A stretch of 44,673 bases of DNA. It comes from Stenomitos rutilans HA7619-LM2. GTDB lineage: Bacteria; Cyanobacteriota; Cyanobacteriia; Leptolyngbyales; Leptolyngbyaceae. Below, one piece after another: positions 27,018-35,755 of the stretch. Where the stretch lies: positions 1 through 44,673 of the forward strand of contig JAHHIE010000054.1 in NCBI GenBank assembly GCA_019358945.1, written 5' to 3'. Under the pieces are notes generated by a model. The model did no database searches and was not told the DNA's origin. It was given only the letters and a program-made list of their open reading frames with translations. Made by a program: the position numbers and the translations under genes. Each line of letters begins with the position of its first letter. Position 1 is the first letter of the stretch.

Positions 27018-27464
27018 TTAAACTTTGCTTGTAAGTTGAGATATTAGCTGTTCAGGTGTCACGACTTCAGGCTTGCCAGTTGACAGAGAATTAAGGGTTT
27101 TTTTCAGTGCCTTGTCGTAAGTTACAAGATAATCACAATTCGATGCACTGCTTAAAATCAAAACATCGTTGGAGTGGGCTATTCGATTACGAAGGTTTGC
27201 CGCCTGCTTAAGATACTCCTCAGCCTTTTCGAGGTTTAAGGGTAAAAGCCTTACCTCTTGTTGAATCTCATCAAGCATTTCAGGGTGTTTGCGAGTTTCA
27301 GCGAGGAAGAAAAGCTCCTGCAGAACTACAGGGTTTATGGCGAGATGAACCTTCTCAATTATTTCGTGGGAGAACAAATGCGAACTGGGTGGCTCACCAC
27401 GCAAGTAAGAAGCCACAACATTCGTATCCAGAAAGACAAGAGGTTTGCCGTCAGGTTCTTGCAC
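27018..27464 (-). CDS. PIN-domain protein, VapC-like (148 aa)
   Basis: A PIN-fold predicted ribonuclease of standard size. Key residues: Asp13 in VFLDTNVVASYLRG, Glu in INPVVLQELFFLAE, Asp in AHSNDVLILSSA and Asp in DYLVTYDKALKKT. Start codon is GTG at 27464, since a TAG closes the frame 11 codons upstream and no ATG intervenes. It precedes the other PIN gene by 13 bases and is likely co-transcribed. VapC-type toxins usually have an antitoxin directly upstream; here only a short unconvincing frame (TTG at 27571) overlaps the start. Function as toxin or as housekeeping nuclease is open. Confidence 0.82.
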   Translation of the reverse strand: MQEPDGKPLVFLDTNVVASYLRGEPPSSHLFSHEIIEKVHLAINPVVLQELFFLAETRKHPEMLDEIQQEVRLLPLNLEKAEEYLKQAANLRNRIAHSNDVLILSSASNCDYLVTYDKALKKTLNSLSTGKPEVVTPEQLISQLTSKV

Positions 27465-27604
27465 TTTAGCGCCTCTTGGTAAGCTAGCTCTTCTCTAATT
27501 CTAAGCAAGGTAGCAAAATTTGGTGGCTCTGATACGCTTCTCCTAGAGTCAGTTAAAGAGCTCTCTCGCAAGATTTTTGAGGACTGACAACTTATTAACC
27601 AGTT

Positions 27605-28396
27605 CTAAATCACCCATTTGGCAAGAGTGTAGAGCAAAGGCGCAATGAGTAAAGCAGGTAAGAAAGATGCGACTTTGACTTTGGCGATGTCGAGTAAATT
27701 TAAGCCGATGCCTAAAATCATCAAGCCGCCAACGCCGGAGGTGATGAGGACGTGGGGATTGGTGGTGGGGTTTGCCAGGATTTGAGGGAGTAGCCCTGCG
27801 AGGAGTGACAGTCCGCCTTGATAGAGAAGAATCATGAGGCTGGAGAAGCCGACCCCGATGCCGTAGCTGCTGGTGAGGGCGATCGCGGCTAGTCCATCCA
27901 TTGTGGCTTTAATGCTCAAAACCGTGTTGTCTCCAGCAATGCCGTTATTGAGACTGCCAATAATTGCCATTGGCCCGATACAAAACAGTAAACTGGCGGC
28001 GACAAACCCTTCGGTGAAGCTGCCTTCGCCCTGAAAGCGTGCTTTGAGCCATTCGCCTAACGTGTAGAGACGTTCTTCCAGTTGCAGGCTTTCTCCTAGC
28101 AACCCGCCAACGACGATCGCTAGCAGCGCCAGGATGATGCCATCCACTCGTCCAGCCTGGGCTTTGAGCAGGCTACTCGCCATCGTTACGCCAAGAAATA
28201 GCGTCACCAGCCCAACTCCCTGGGTAATTACTCGCTGCATTCCAGAGGGTAAGCTTTTTCGCAGGAGCAAGCCGCAGAGCGTACCAAACAAAATTGTGGC
28301 GACGTTGATCCAGGTACCGCTGGTTTTTGTCCACAGGTCAAGGGGCAAGATCGGGGTAGAAGCCGTTTTCAGTAAGACGAGCATCAGTACAGTCAC
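27605..28396 (-). CDS. DUF554 membrane protein (YqgA-like)
   Basis: A 263-aa integral membrane protein of the DUF554 family with about seven hydrophobic segments. Family blocks are GTWINVATILFGTLCGLLL, VDGIILALLAIVVGGLLGE, LLFCIGPMAIIGSLNNGI and SIKATMDGLAAIALTSSYG. Transport of a small solute has been suggested for this family, but no substrate is established. The start is uncertain: GTG at 28396 or ATG at 28384; neither has a good ribosome binding site. It follows ftsH on the same strand with a hairpin in between. Confidence 0.87.
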   Translation of the reverse strand: MTVLMLVLLKTASTPILPLDLWTKTSGTWINVATILFGTLCGLLLRKSLPSGMQRVITQGVGLVTLFLGVTMASSLLKAQAGRVDGIILALLAIVVGGLLGESLQLEERLYTLGEWLKARFQGEGSFTEGFVAASLLFCIGPMAIIGSLNNGIAGDNTVLSIKATMDGLAAIALTSSYGIGVGFSSLMILLYQGGLSLLAGLLPQILANPTTNPHVLITSGVGGLMILGIGLNLLDIAKVKVASFLPALLIAPLLYTLAKWVI

Positions 28397-28460
28397 TAGC
28401 GGAGGATCATCGCTTACCCTAACGCACTTTTACCCACGGCCTGAAGCCCCGACTATAGTA

Positions 28461-28495
28461 AACGTCCCTCGTCTAAGGCGTAGACAAGGGACGTT
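28461..28495 (-). terminator. Strong hairpin between ftsH and DUF554 gene
   Basis: AACGTCCCTCGTCTA (28461-28475) pairs with TAGACAAGGGACGTT (28481-28495), one mismatch, with a 5-base loop. It lies 26 bases after the ftsH stop codon and probably ends or protects its transcript. No good T-run follows in either direction. Confidence 0.55.
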
Positions 28496-28520
28496 GATAC
28501 TGACAGACGTAGTGTCGTCC

Positions 28521-30383
28521 TTAAGCGATCGGTTGAACCTGACCGAGTAGACTGTGGAGCTTTTCACCCTCAATCACTTCGGTTTCTAGCAGTTGGGTCG
28601 CGATCATCTCCAGCAAGTCCTGGTTGAGCTTAATGACGTTCAACGCGTGTTGGTGGGCGGTTTCTACAATGTCTTTCACCTCACGATCGATCGCTTGTGC
28701 CGTTTCTTCGCTCATTACTCGGCGAGGATTGGGCGCACCATCGGCAAGAAACTGCGCTTGTTGCCCCTGTTGATAGGCCAGTGGCCCCAAGATTTTGCTC
28801 ATACCGTAGGTTGTGACCATGCGTTCTGCCAGGTCAGTGGCTCGTTGCAGATCGTTCGAGGCTCCAGTGGTAATGCTGCCAAAGATCACTTCCTCGGCAG
28901 ACCGTCCACCCAGCAGCGTTGCAATCTGTCCCCGTAGTTCTGCTTCGTCCATGAGAAACCGATCTTCGGTGGGGAGTTGTAGCGTATAGCCCAGAGCAGC
29001 CATACCACGCGGTACGATCGAGATTTTCTCGACCTTCCCGTTTCCAGTCGTCAGAGCGCCGACCAGCGCATGACCCACCTCGTGATAGGCGACGATCTTC
29101 TTCTCTTTATCGTTGAGGACTCGGCTTTTCTTCTCCAGCCCAGCCACCACCCGTTCGATCGCTTCGGCAAAGTCTTCCTGCGCGACCGTCTCCCGCTTGT
29201 TACGAGCTGCTAACAGTGCCGCTTCATTCACCAGGTTTGCCAAATCTGCGCCTGCAAAACCCGGAGTGCGAGTGGCGATCGCTTTCAGATCCACATCGTC
29301 ACCCAGCTTCACTTTTTGGGCATGGATTTTGAGAATCAGTTCACGTCCGGCTAGATCTGGACGATCGACCAGCACTTGACGGTCAAACCGACCGGGACGC
29401 AGTAGCGCCGGATCTAAAACCTCAGGGCGATTAGTGGCTGCCAGCACAATCACGGTTGCCTCACCAGCGGCAAAGCCATCCATTTCGGCCAGCAACTGGT
29501 TCAGCGTCTGCTCGCGCTCATCATTGCCACCGTAGAAGCCACCGCTATTTCGCGACTTGCCGATCGCATCCAACTCATCAATGAACACGATACAGGGAGC
29601 TTGCTTCTTCGCCTGCTCAAACAAATCGCGCACCCGCGAAGAGCCAACCCCCACAAACAGCTCCACAAACTCCGAGCCAGAAATGCTAAAGAATGGTACG
29701 CCTGCTTCTCCTGCCACAGCCTTTGCCAGCAGCGTTTTACCCGTTCCTGGTGGCCCCACTAGCAGGACTCCCTTAGGAATACGCGCCCCAATTTGGGTGT
29801 AACGCCCTGGAGCCTTGAGGAAATCGACAATCTCGACCAGTTCAGCCTTGGCTTCTTCGACCCCAGCGACATCTGCAAAGGTGACTTTTCCCGGTTCGCC
29901 TTCGACATAGACTTTAGCTTTGCTCTTCCCAATAGAAAGTACGCCCTGCGGCCCGCCAGCACCACCACCGCGTCGAATAAAGAACTGCCAGATCGCTACA
30001 AAGATCAGAGGCGGAATCACCCAACTTAACAGGCTACCAATCCAACCATTCTTGGGTGGCGGGGCAGCCGCAAATTCAACGCCCTTTTCTTCCAATAATT
30101 TGGGCAACTCCAAATCGAAAATCGGTGTGGTGGTGAAGACCTGACCAGGCTTATCATCGGCTGTTTTCAACTGAAAGCGAATCTGGCTTTGTCCCACCTG
30201 TGCGCGTGCAACTTCACCTTCTTGTACTTGATGAATAAACAAGCTATAGGGCACTCCAGGAGTTTGAGGCCCCAGAAAAAGGGGCAACGCGAAATTGACA
30301 ATCAGAGATAGCCCAATGAGGGCCAGAAAAATATTACTAATGAAGCGAGGACGAGGTGTATTTGGTTGTTCTTTAATGGGCAT
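28521..30383 (-). CDS. ftsH: ATP-dependent zinc metalloprotease FtsH
   Basis: A 620-aa membrane AAA+ protease. Two membrane segments ([18 protein letters not shown] and the [18 protein letters not shown] region near residue 120) flank the small lumenal/periplasmic domain. The AAA part has Walker A GPPGTGKT, Walker [13 protein letters not shown] and the second region of homology [20 protein letters not shown]. The zinc site is HEVGH in [13 protein letters not shown] with a later Asp in ASNDLQRAT. Cyanobacteria have several FtsH proteins that degrade damaged photosystem II D1 and misassembled membrane proteins; which paralogue this is cannot be fixed by eye. Start ATG at 30383 (MPIKEQPN); a TTG three codons earlier is also open. 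Confidence 0.95.
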   Translation of the reverse strand: MPIKEQPNTPRPRFISNIFLALIGLSLIVNFALPLFLGPQTPGVPYSLFIHQVQEGEVARAQVGQSQIRFQLKTADDKPGQVFTTTPIFDLELPKLLEEKGVEFAAAPPPKNGWIGSLLSWVIPPLIFVAIWQFFIRRGGGAGGPQGVLSIGKSKAKVYVEGEPGKVTFADVAGVEEAKAELVEIVDFLKAPGRYTQIGARIPKGVLLVGPPGTGKTLLAKAVAGEAGVPFFSISGSEFVELFVGVGSSRVRDLFEQAKKQAPCIVFIDELDAIGKSRNSGGFYGGNDEREQTLNQLLAEMDGFAAGEATVIVLAATNRPEVLDPALLRPGRFDRQVLVDRPDLAGRELILKIHAQKVKLGDDVDLKAIATRTPGFAGADLANLVNEAALLAARNKRETVAQEDFAEAIERVVAGLEKKSRVLNDKEKKIVAYHEVGHALVGALTTGNGKVEKISIVPRGMAALGYTLQLPTEDRFLMDEAELRGQIATLLGGRSAEEVIFGSITTGASNDLQRATDLAERMVTTYGMSKILGPLAYQQGQQAQFLADGAPNPRRVMSEETAQAIDREVKDIVETAHQHALNVIKLNQDLLEMIATQLLETEVIEGEKLHSLLGQVQPIA

Positions 30384-30664
30384 AACGATCAATCGTCTCT
30401 AAAGTGTGAAGCACGGTTACATCGAAACAAAATGATATTTTCAGTGAGTTGCTTTTCGACTAGCGGATGCACCATACGATGTCATCCAAAGCGGTGTCAT
30501 CGATGCAACACGGCTAGCTTTACGAAGGCTTAATGGTTATCCTAATCGTCACTCGATCGCCGTTTCAAGCCAATCGTTGTACGGATAACCAGCACGTTTG
30601 AGCTTATAACCGTCCGTCAAAAAGTACGGTAGAAAGACAGAACGTATGGATAGTAACCTTCATA
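30384..30664. other. Divergent spacer upstream of ftsH
   Basis: Should contain the ftsH promoter. AT-rich patches occur but no element is clear. The inner part reaches the MITE at 30665. No gene seen. Confidence 0.3.
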
Positions 30665-30753
30665 TAGCAGTCCTAAATCATTTGTGAGATTGAGAGGCTT
30701 TGTGAGAAAGGATTCCACTGGAATCCTTTCTCACAATCCAAATAGGATCGCTA
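30665..30753. mobile_element. 89-bp MITE related to the IS630 element at the left edge
   Basis: It is bounded by TA at 30663-30664 and TA at 30754-30755. The ends, read inward, are TAGCAGTCCTAAATCAT plus TTGTGAGA on the left and TAGCGATCCTATTTGGA plus TTGTGAGA on the right. Both share the outer TAGC..TCCTA block and the inner TTGTGAGA block with the IS630 terminus at 167-191. Inside is a perfect 18-bp inverted repeat (arms 30700-30717 and 30719-30736, TTGTGAGAAAGGATTCCA). There is no coding capacity. It is best read as a non-autonomous derivative moved by the IS630 transposase. Confidence 0.85.
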
Positions 30754-30889
30754 TAGATGTGTTCAACATCCGCTTAAAGCTTGAGGCTTCCAGTACCCCA
30801 GTTAGTAGCCTGGAAGCGCCTACACGCTGGAGCAATGTACCTCAACCATCAGACGACTGCTCATTAAGCGGTAGGATGAAACATGCAAA

Positions 30890-32284
30890 ATGAGGAACTT
30901 CGCTGCTGCTATGCCCAACGCGTATGTCATTGGTCTTGGAAAATCAGGAATAGCGGCAGCTCGATTACTCAAACGCGAAGGGTGGCACGTCACGGTTAGT
31001 GATTCGGGGTGTTCTGATAGTTTGCGGCAGCAGCAACAGCAACTTGCCGTCGAAGGTATTCCGGTTCACCTAAGCGAACCCCTTAAGCCTCAGTCTGTTG
31101 AAACGTTAGCCGGATCTGTACAGCGCTTAGTGGTTAGCCCTGGCGTTCCGTGGGATCTGGCAGGTTTAGTGCGTGCCAGAGAACTGGACATTGAAACGAT
31201 CGGCGAAACTGAACTCGCGTGGCAATACCTGAAGGACTGCCCCTGGGTTGGCATTACAGGCACCAATGGCAAAACGACCACAACTGCCCTCATTGCGGCG
31301 ATTTTTCAAGCGGCGGGATTCTACGCACCAGCCTTTGGCAACATTGGCTACGCCGCTTGTGAAGTCGCGCTAGAAGACAAGAAACCAGATTGGGCGATCG
31401 CCGAACTCAGCAGTTACCAGATCGAATCCTCTCCCTCGATCGCGCCTGCGATTGGTGTTTGGACAACCTTTACGCCCGATCACTTGAGTCGCCACAAAAC
31501 ACTAGAACGCTATGGCGCAATCAAATCCCACTTACTGCACCAATCGCATCACCAAGTCTTCAACGGCGATGACCCGTATTTGCGAAACTTAGGGAAACAC
31601 ATTGCTTATCCTGTGAAGAAAACGGCCTGCTGGACAAGCGTTAGCGACAAAGCAGAGTTGATCGGCCACGCGCCTCAAAGTGTTTATATCGAGGATGCCT
31701 GGGTGCGTACATCGACCGAGTTGATTCTGCCTGTGAGCCTGCTGCGGATGCCTGGAAGTCACAATCGGCAAAACCTGTTGATGGCAGTCGCTGCCGCAAA
31801 ACTGGCAGGCATTGATAAACACGCGATCGCCCACGCGATCGCCACCTTCCCCGGCGTACCCCATCGGCTGGAACACATCCGTACCTGGCAGGGCATCGAC
31901 TTCATCAACGACAGCAAAGCCACTAACTACGATGCGGCTGAAGTCGGGTTGTCTGCGGTGAAACACCCTGCCATTCTCATTGCGGGTGGCGAAGCAAAGC
32001 AAGGTGATGATACCGCCTGGATTGCTGCGATTCAAGCGAAAGCCGCTGCTGTTCTTCTGATCGGCAACGCCGCCCCCGTCTTTGCTCAACGCCTACAGCA
32101 GGTGGGTTACATCAACGTTGAAATTGTAGAGACAATGGAACGGGCCGTCCCGCGATCGACAATCCTTGCCAAACAATACCAAACCCCTGTCGTACTCCTC
32201 TCCCCAGCCTGCGCCAGCTTCGACCAATACCAAAACTTTGAACAACGCGGCGATCGCTTTCGCGAACTTTGTCAGGAGTTGTAG
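30890..32284 (+). CDS. murD: UDP-N-acetylmuramoylalanine--D-glutamate ligase MurD
   Basis: A 464-aa cytoplasmic enzyme of peptidoglycan synthesis that adds D-Glu to UDP-MurNAc-L-Ala with ATP. The N-terminal Rossmann part has [17 protein letters not shown]. The ATP-binding loop is [15 protein letters not shown]. The central domain shows [21 protein letters not shown] and [16 protein letters not shown], and the C-terminal domain has PHRLEHI and [14 protein letters not shown]. Length and order are normal. The start is either ATG at 30890 or ATG at 30911 ([10 protein letters not shown]); a GAGGA at 30892-30896 would suit the second only at long spacing. The MITE lies 137 bases upstream. Confidence 0.95.
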   Translation: MRNFAAAMPNAYVIGLGKSGIAAARLLKREGWHVTVSDSGCSDSLRQQQQQLAVEGIPVHLSEPLKPQSVETLAGSVQRLVVSPGVPWDLAGLVRARELDIETIGETELAWQYLKDCPWVGITGTNGKTTTTALIAAIFQAAGFYAPAFGNIGYAACEVALEDKKPDWAIAELSSYQIESSPSIAPAIGVWTTFTPDHLSRHKTLERYGAIKSHLLHQSHHQVFNGDDPYLRNLGKHIAYPVKKTACWTSVSDKAELIGHAPQSVYIEDAWVRTSTELILPVSLLRMPGSHNRQNLLMAVAAAKLAGIDKHAIAHAIATFPGVPHRLEHIRTWQGIDFINDSKATNYDAAEVGLSAVKHPAILIAGGEAKQGDDTAWIAAIQAKAAAVLLIGNAAPVFAQRLQQVGYINVEIVETMERAVPRSTILAKQYQTPVVLLSPACASFDQYQNFEQRGDRFRELCQEL

Positions 32285-32531
32285 AAGGTAGAGGGCAAAA
32301 GAAGGCAGAAGGCAAAAGCCAAGAATCAGGAGTCAGAGGTTTGGAGCCAGAAAGTAGAAGACAAGAAGCAAGGGCATAAAAAGCAACGTTAGGGGTCGAA
32401 GCGGATTAAAGTATTCTCTACCCTTAGAGAAGTCAAACCTACGGGAACACTACGCTAACAAAATTCCCTAGCAGCGCTACTCAAAACTTCTCCGCTCCCC
32501 CTGCTTCCCTTGCCTTCCCTCCCCACTCCCC
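32285..32531. repeat. Spacer of dispersed short repeats
   Basis: AGAAGGCAGAAGGCAAAAG and CAGGAGTCAGAGG-type units in the first 80 bases, and a pyrimidine-rich CTTCCCTTGCCTTCCCTCCCC block near 32505-32528. Convergent genes flank it. Nothing else is seen. Confidence 0.4.
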
Positions 32532-33632
32532 TTATTTTCTCGCCGCTTCTGGCAAAATCAACATTGCATCCCCAAAAGAATAGAACCGGTACTGTTCAGC
32601 GATCGCCACCTGATACAGATCCAACAACCGCTGTCGCCCAGTCAATGCGCTGACCAACATCAGTAGGCTGGATTTCGGCAAATGAAAATTGGTCAGCAAG
32701 CCATCCACAATGTGCCACTGATAGCCCGGATAGATAAACAGGTCAGATTTGCCGCGAAAGGGTTGAAGGGTGCCGCTTTGTGCTGCCGTTTCGAGCGATC
32801 GCACCACCGTTGTACCCACTGCAATGATCCGTCCGCCTTTGGCTTTTGCTTGCTGAATTTTTGCGACGGTTTCGGGTGGCACTTCAATCCATTCAGCGTG
32901 CATGGTGTGATCCGTAATGGTCTCTGCCTCCACAGGACGAAAGGTACCAACCCCGACGTGAAGAGTGACGAATGTCTGCTCAATGCCCTTTGCTTCCAGA
33001 CGTTGCAACAACTCAGGCGTAAAGTGCAACCCGGCTGTAGGAGCCGCAACCGCGCCAAGGCGATCGGCATACACCGTTTGATATTGATCCGGGTGCGCTT
33101 CGGATTGAGTGATGTAAGGCGGCAGCGGCATTTGCCCTAATTGATTGATCCACCCGTCTAACGTCGTTCCTGCTGGCACATTGAACTGTAAGATCCGCCC
33201 ACCTGTAGCGGGATCGATCGCCATCACAGTAGCACTTAACACTTCAGCCTCCTGGAAGTCTTTCGCTTCTCCAAACACGAGCTGAGCGCCCGGTTTTAGA
33301 CGCTTCCCAGGTTTGACCAATGCCAACCAGCAGCGCGTAGTAGCATCCGCTTGAGCCGTAACCGTTTGAGGTTCTAGCAACAGTACTTCCACAGGTGGAC
33401 CGCCCGTTTTATAACCGTAAAGGCGGGCTGGAATGACGCGAGTATTATTGAGAATCAGCAAATCGCCTGGTTGCAACAGGTCTGGTAAGTTGCGGACGAT
33501 CGCGTGACTATGCTGCTCCTGATTTTTAACCACCAGCAACCGAGCATGATCACGAGGAACACTGGGCGTTTGAGCAATCAGGGTTTTAGGCAGGGTGTAG
33601 TCATATGCAGCAAGCAAGCGATCGGACAGCAT
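32532..33632 (-). CDS. queA: tRNA preQ1(34) S-adenosylmethionine ribosyltransferase-isomerase QueA
   Basis: A 366-aa enzyme that transfers and rearranges the ribosyl part of SAM onto preQ1 in the tRNA wobble position, giving epoxyqueuosine. The order of conserved blocks is complete: [101 protein letters not shown] and [10 protein letters not shown]. Start ATG at 33632. No other queuosine gene is in the window. Confidence 0.96.
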   Translation of the reverse strand: MLSDRLLAAYDYTLPKTLIAQTPSVPRDHARLLVVKNQEQHSHAIVRNLPDLLQPGDLLILNNTRVIPARLYGYKTGGPPVEVLLLEPQTVTAQADATTRCWLALVKPGKRLKPGAQLVFGEAKDFQEAEVLSATVMAIDPATGGRILQFNVPAGTTLDGWINQLGQMPLPPYITQSEAHPDQYQTVYADRLGAVAAPTAGLHFTPELLQRLEAKGIEQTFVTLHVGVGTFRPVEAETITDHTMHAEWIEVPPETVAKIQQAKAKGGRIIAVGTTVVRSLETAAQSGTLQPFRGKSDLFIYPGYQWHIVDGLLTNFHLPKSSLLMLVSALTGRQRLLDLYQVAIAEQYRFYSFGDAMLILPEAARK

Positions 33633-33949
33633 AGGAGAGTAGAGGGTAGAAGGCAGAAAGTAGAAGGCAAAAGAAGTTGTTGATTGTTAGAAGCAATCGG
33701 GACAGTTGAGCGTTGAACGCTGACGGCTGACCGCTGATGGCTCAAAATGCAAGGTAGAAGGCAAAAGGCAGGAAGCAAAAGGCAGAAGCTAACCACTAAC
33801 AGTTGCAAACTCATTCCTTATCCTTTATCCCTCATCCTTTCCAAGTTGGGTGGAACCCCTCTCCTGTTCGGGGGTTTCTCCCCTGGTATTTACTGATACG
33901 GTTAGTGGACTATAGAAATGTAGGTGTTTGACTGAGCTGGAAGAAACTG
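33633..33949. other. Spacer with dispersed repeats and a hairpin
   Basis: AGAAGGCAGAAAGTAGAAGGC and GCAAAAGGCAGGAAGCAAAA (33640-33790) are dispersed repeats. A hairpin AACCCC / GGGGTT lies at 33854-33876. The ribosome binding site GGAAG for the next gene is at 33939-33943. No gene is seen. Confidence 0.45.
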
Positions 33950-34339
33950 ATGGACTACCTGTATCATCTTTCAAACGCAACCCTCACATTACGGGTTGTT
34001 GAGTATTTGCATTCCTCCAGTCGCTTTCCGGTGCGCTTCATGACCGTCATCCACCAGATTGATGGCTGGATCATTAAAGTTAAGATGAATCGGTGCCTGG
34101 ACCCATATGAGCACGGAAACTTGCGAGCCTTCATGAACGAATTGGGTATTCCTTGTGATCCAGGTATCCGCGTACAGATGGCTCTTTGGGGGCTAGAGAC
34201 AGGGCAATCGCCTGTTGATGTGATGCATCGTTATCAAGTTGCGGTAGTTTCGCATGGTACGCCCGATCGCGAGGAAATTGAAGAGTTTCGGAAGCAGTTC
34301 GTGCAAGGGTTAGGCTACTGCCCAGAAACATTGGCCTAG
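33950..34339 (+). CDS. Hypothetical protein (129 aa)
   Basis: Starts MDYLYHLSNATLTLRVVEYL after a good GGAAG site 7 bases upstream. No family is recognised. The sequence looks globular and mixed alpha/beta, with a basic middle (IIKVKMNRCLDPYEHGN) and a charged helix near the end (DREEIEEFRKQFVQG). Two Cys residues lie mid-protein and one in GYCPETLA. No signal peptide or membrane segment. It ends 17 bases from the convergent YraN gene. Codon use agrees with its neighbours, which supports a true gene. Confidence 0.7.
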   Translation: MDYLYHLSNATLTLRVVEYLHSSSRFPVRFMTVIHQIDGWIIKVKMNRCLDPYEHGNLRAFMNELGIPCDPGIRVQMALWGLETGQSPVDVMHRYQVAVVSHGTPDREEIEEFRKQFVQGLGYCPETLA

Positions 34340-34355
34340 AGAATGGAGTTGAGAC

Positions 34356-34865
34356 TCAGTCCAGTGTAAAGGCTGCAGCGATATAGTCCTGAAGAATAAG
34401 GTGATAACCTGCTTCCACAACCGCTCGTTTTGGGTCAAATGGTGTTGTAGGGTCTTGGGGCGATCGCGCTTGTTTTCGATTAGATTGCCTACAGCACACC
34501 AGCGCAACATCAAATTGGCAGGGTAGTTCCGCCCAGGCAGGATGGGCTGCTAAGAATAGCTGTGCTGTTTTCCACAGTTTTGCTCGTTTGCGAGCGGTAA
34601 TGGCTAGCGCGCCATCATAATCCCAATTGCCTTGACTGCGAGTTTTGACTTCGACAAACGACAACGTGATGGGTTGGGTCGGCTGTTGTAGTGAGGGTTG
34701 TCCGACAACAAGATCTAGCTCTCCCCAGCGGCAATGCCATTGTTGCTGAAGAATTAACCAGCCACGATCTCTGAGCCATTGAGCCACCAATGCTTCTCCC
34801 AGTGCGCCAGTGTGCGAGGCTTCATTTGTTTTGCGCTCAGAGCGTTGCTTGGGCATTTGTGGCAT
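34356..34865 (-). CDS. yraN: YraN-family endonuclease-like protein (UPF0102)
   Basis: A 169-aa protein with the YraN nuclease-like fold. Conserved blocks are GALGEALVAQWLRDRGW, HCRWGELDLVV and LSFVEVKTRSQG, which contain the GExD and (E)VK motif of a restriction endonuclease-like core. Some family members process DNA with partners such as ComM, but no activity is fixed. The N-terminal about 18 residues are polar and unlike the core. Start ATG at 34865. The divergent spacer to 35113 shows no other gene. Confidence 0.88.
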   Translation of the reverse strand: MPQMPKQRSERKTNEASHTGALGEALVAQWLRDRGWLILQQQWHCRWGELDLVVGQPSLQQPTQPITLSFVEVKTRSQGNWDYDGALAITARKRAKLWKTAQLFLAAHPAWAELPCQFDVALVCCRQSNRKQARSPQDPTTPFDPKRAVVEAGYHLILQDYIAAAFTLD

Positions 34866-35113
34866 AAGTCATGATATCGCTTTCCTTAGCATTGACCGCT
34901 TTGTCGTTAAAAGCGACGTTCTCCTCGCAAAACAGATCTGCTAGTCGCCTCACTGTTTCAGTTTGCTGCTGTGAAGCCAGAAGCGTAACGGATTCGGGTA
35001 GGATCGAGAACGTAGGGATCGTCTTCGCTCAGCAAGCTGAGTCGCGTGGTGCGTCTGAGGTTTGTGAGCAGCGAACAGCGCGATCGATGTAGGGTTCGGT
35101 ATTAGCATCGACA

Positions 35114-35692
35114 ATGAGCAGTAGACGCATTGGTAAAACAGTTAGCCAGCAGCAAACAGATTGGCTGGGGAATGTTCTGTCAGTCATGCGGAGCCAGCGA
35201 TGGCACTACAAAGGGGCGATCGTGCGCTTCCTTTTCGGCAGTGCTTTGATCATCAGCATGTGGGTTCTGAGTCCCCTGCCTGTGCTTGCAGACGATTACA
35301 ACCGCGATTTTTTGGTTGGGGCTGATTTCTCGAGCAAAGATTTGACCGATTCCAGCTTTACCAAGGCCAATCTGCGAGGCAGCAATTTTAGTCACAGCGA
35401 TCTGCACGGTGTAAGCTTTTTTGGGGCCAATCTGGAAGGCGCAAATTTTGAAGGTGCTGACCTACGCAATGCGACTTTGGATGCGGCTCGGTTCACGGAT
35501 GCCAAGCTGACCAACGCCAATCTTGAAGGGGCCTTTGCCTTTAATGCCAAATTTGGAGGCGCGATCGTTGATGGTGCTGATTTCACAGATGTAGACGTGC
35601 GGCTCGATGCTCAAGTGCAGCTGTGTAAGCAGGCAAAAGGCGTAAATCCAGCAACAGGGCGCAAAACACGTCAAACGTTAGGCTGTGATTAG
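35114..35692 (+). CDS. Pentapeptide-repeat protein, predicted thylakoid lumen type
   Basis: A 192-aa protein. A membrane-spanning signal segment (RFLFGSALIISMWVLSPLPV) ends in VLADD, a likely signal peptidase site near residue 60. Then A(D/N)LxG(A/S)xF-type pentapeptide repeats run from about 70 to 160 (GADFSSKDLTDSSFTKANLR and so on), forming a right-handed beta helix. The C-terminal tail with Cys (VQLCKQAKGVNP, TLGCD) is characteristic of the lumenal pentapeptide proteins of plants and cyanobacteria; a disulfide between the two Cys is possible. The start could be ATG at 35114 or the internal Met25. Role unknown. Confidence 0.87.
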   Translation: MSSRRIGKTVSQQQTDWLGNVLSVMRSQRWHYKGAIVRFLFGSALIISMWVLSPLPVLADDYNRDFLVGADFSSKDLTDSSFTKANLRGSNFSHSDLHGVSFFGANLEGANFEGADLRNATLDAARFTDAKLTNANLEGAFAFNAKFGGAIVDGADFTDVDVRLDAQVQLCKQAKGVNPATGRKTRQTLGCD

Positions 35693-35755
35693 GTTGAGAC
35701 ATCGAAGTGAGCGTGAGGCTAAAACTCTCTAGCTCAAACTGATGGTTGAAATGTG

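Noticed and set aside
34871-35092. 73-aa plus-strand frame between yraN and the pentapeptide gene
   Set aside because: Ser/Cys-rich chance-like sequence, no ribosome binding site and no family.
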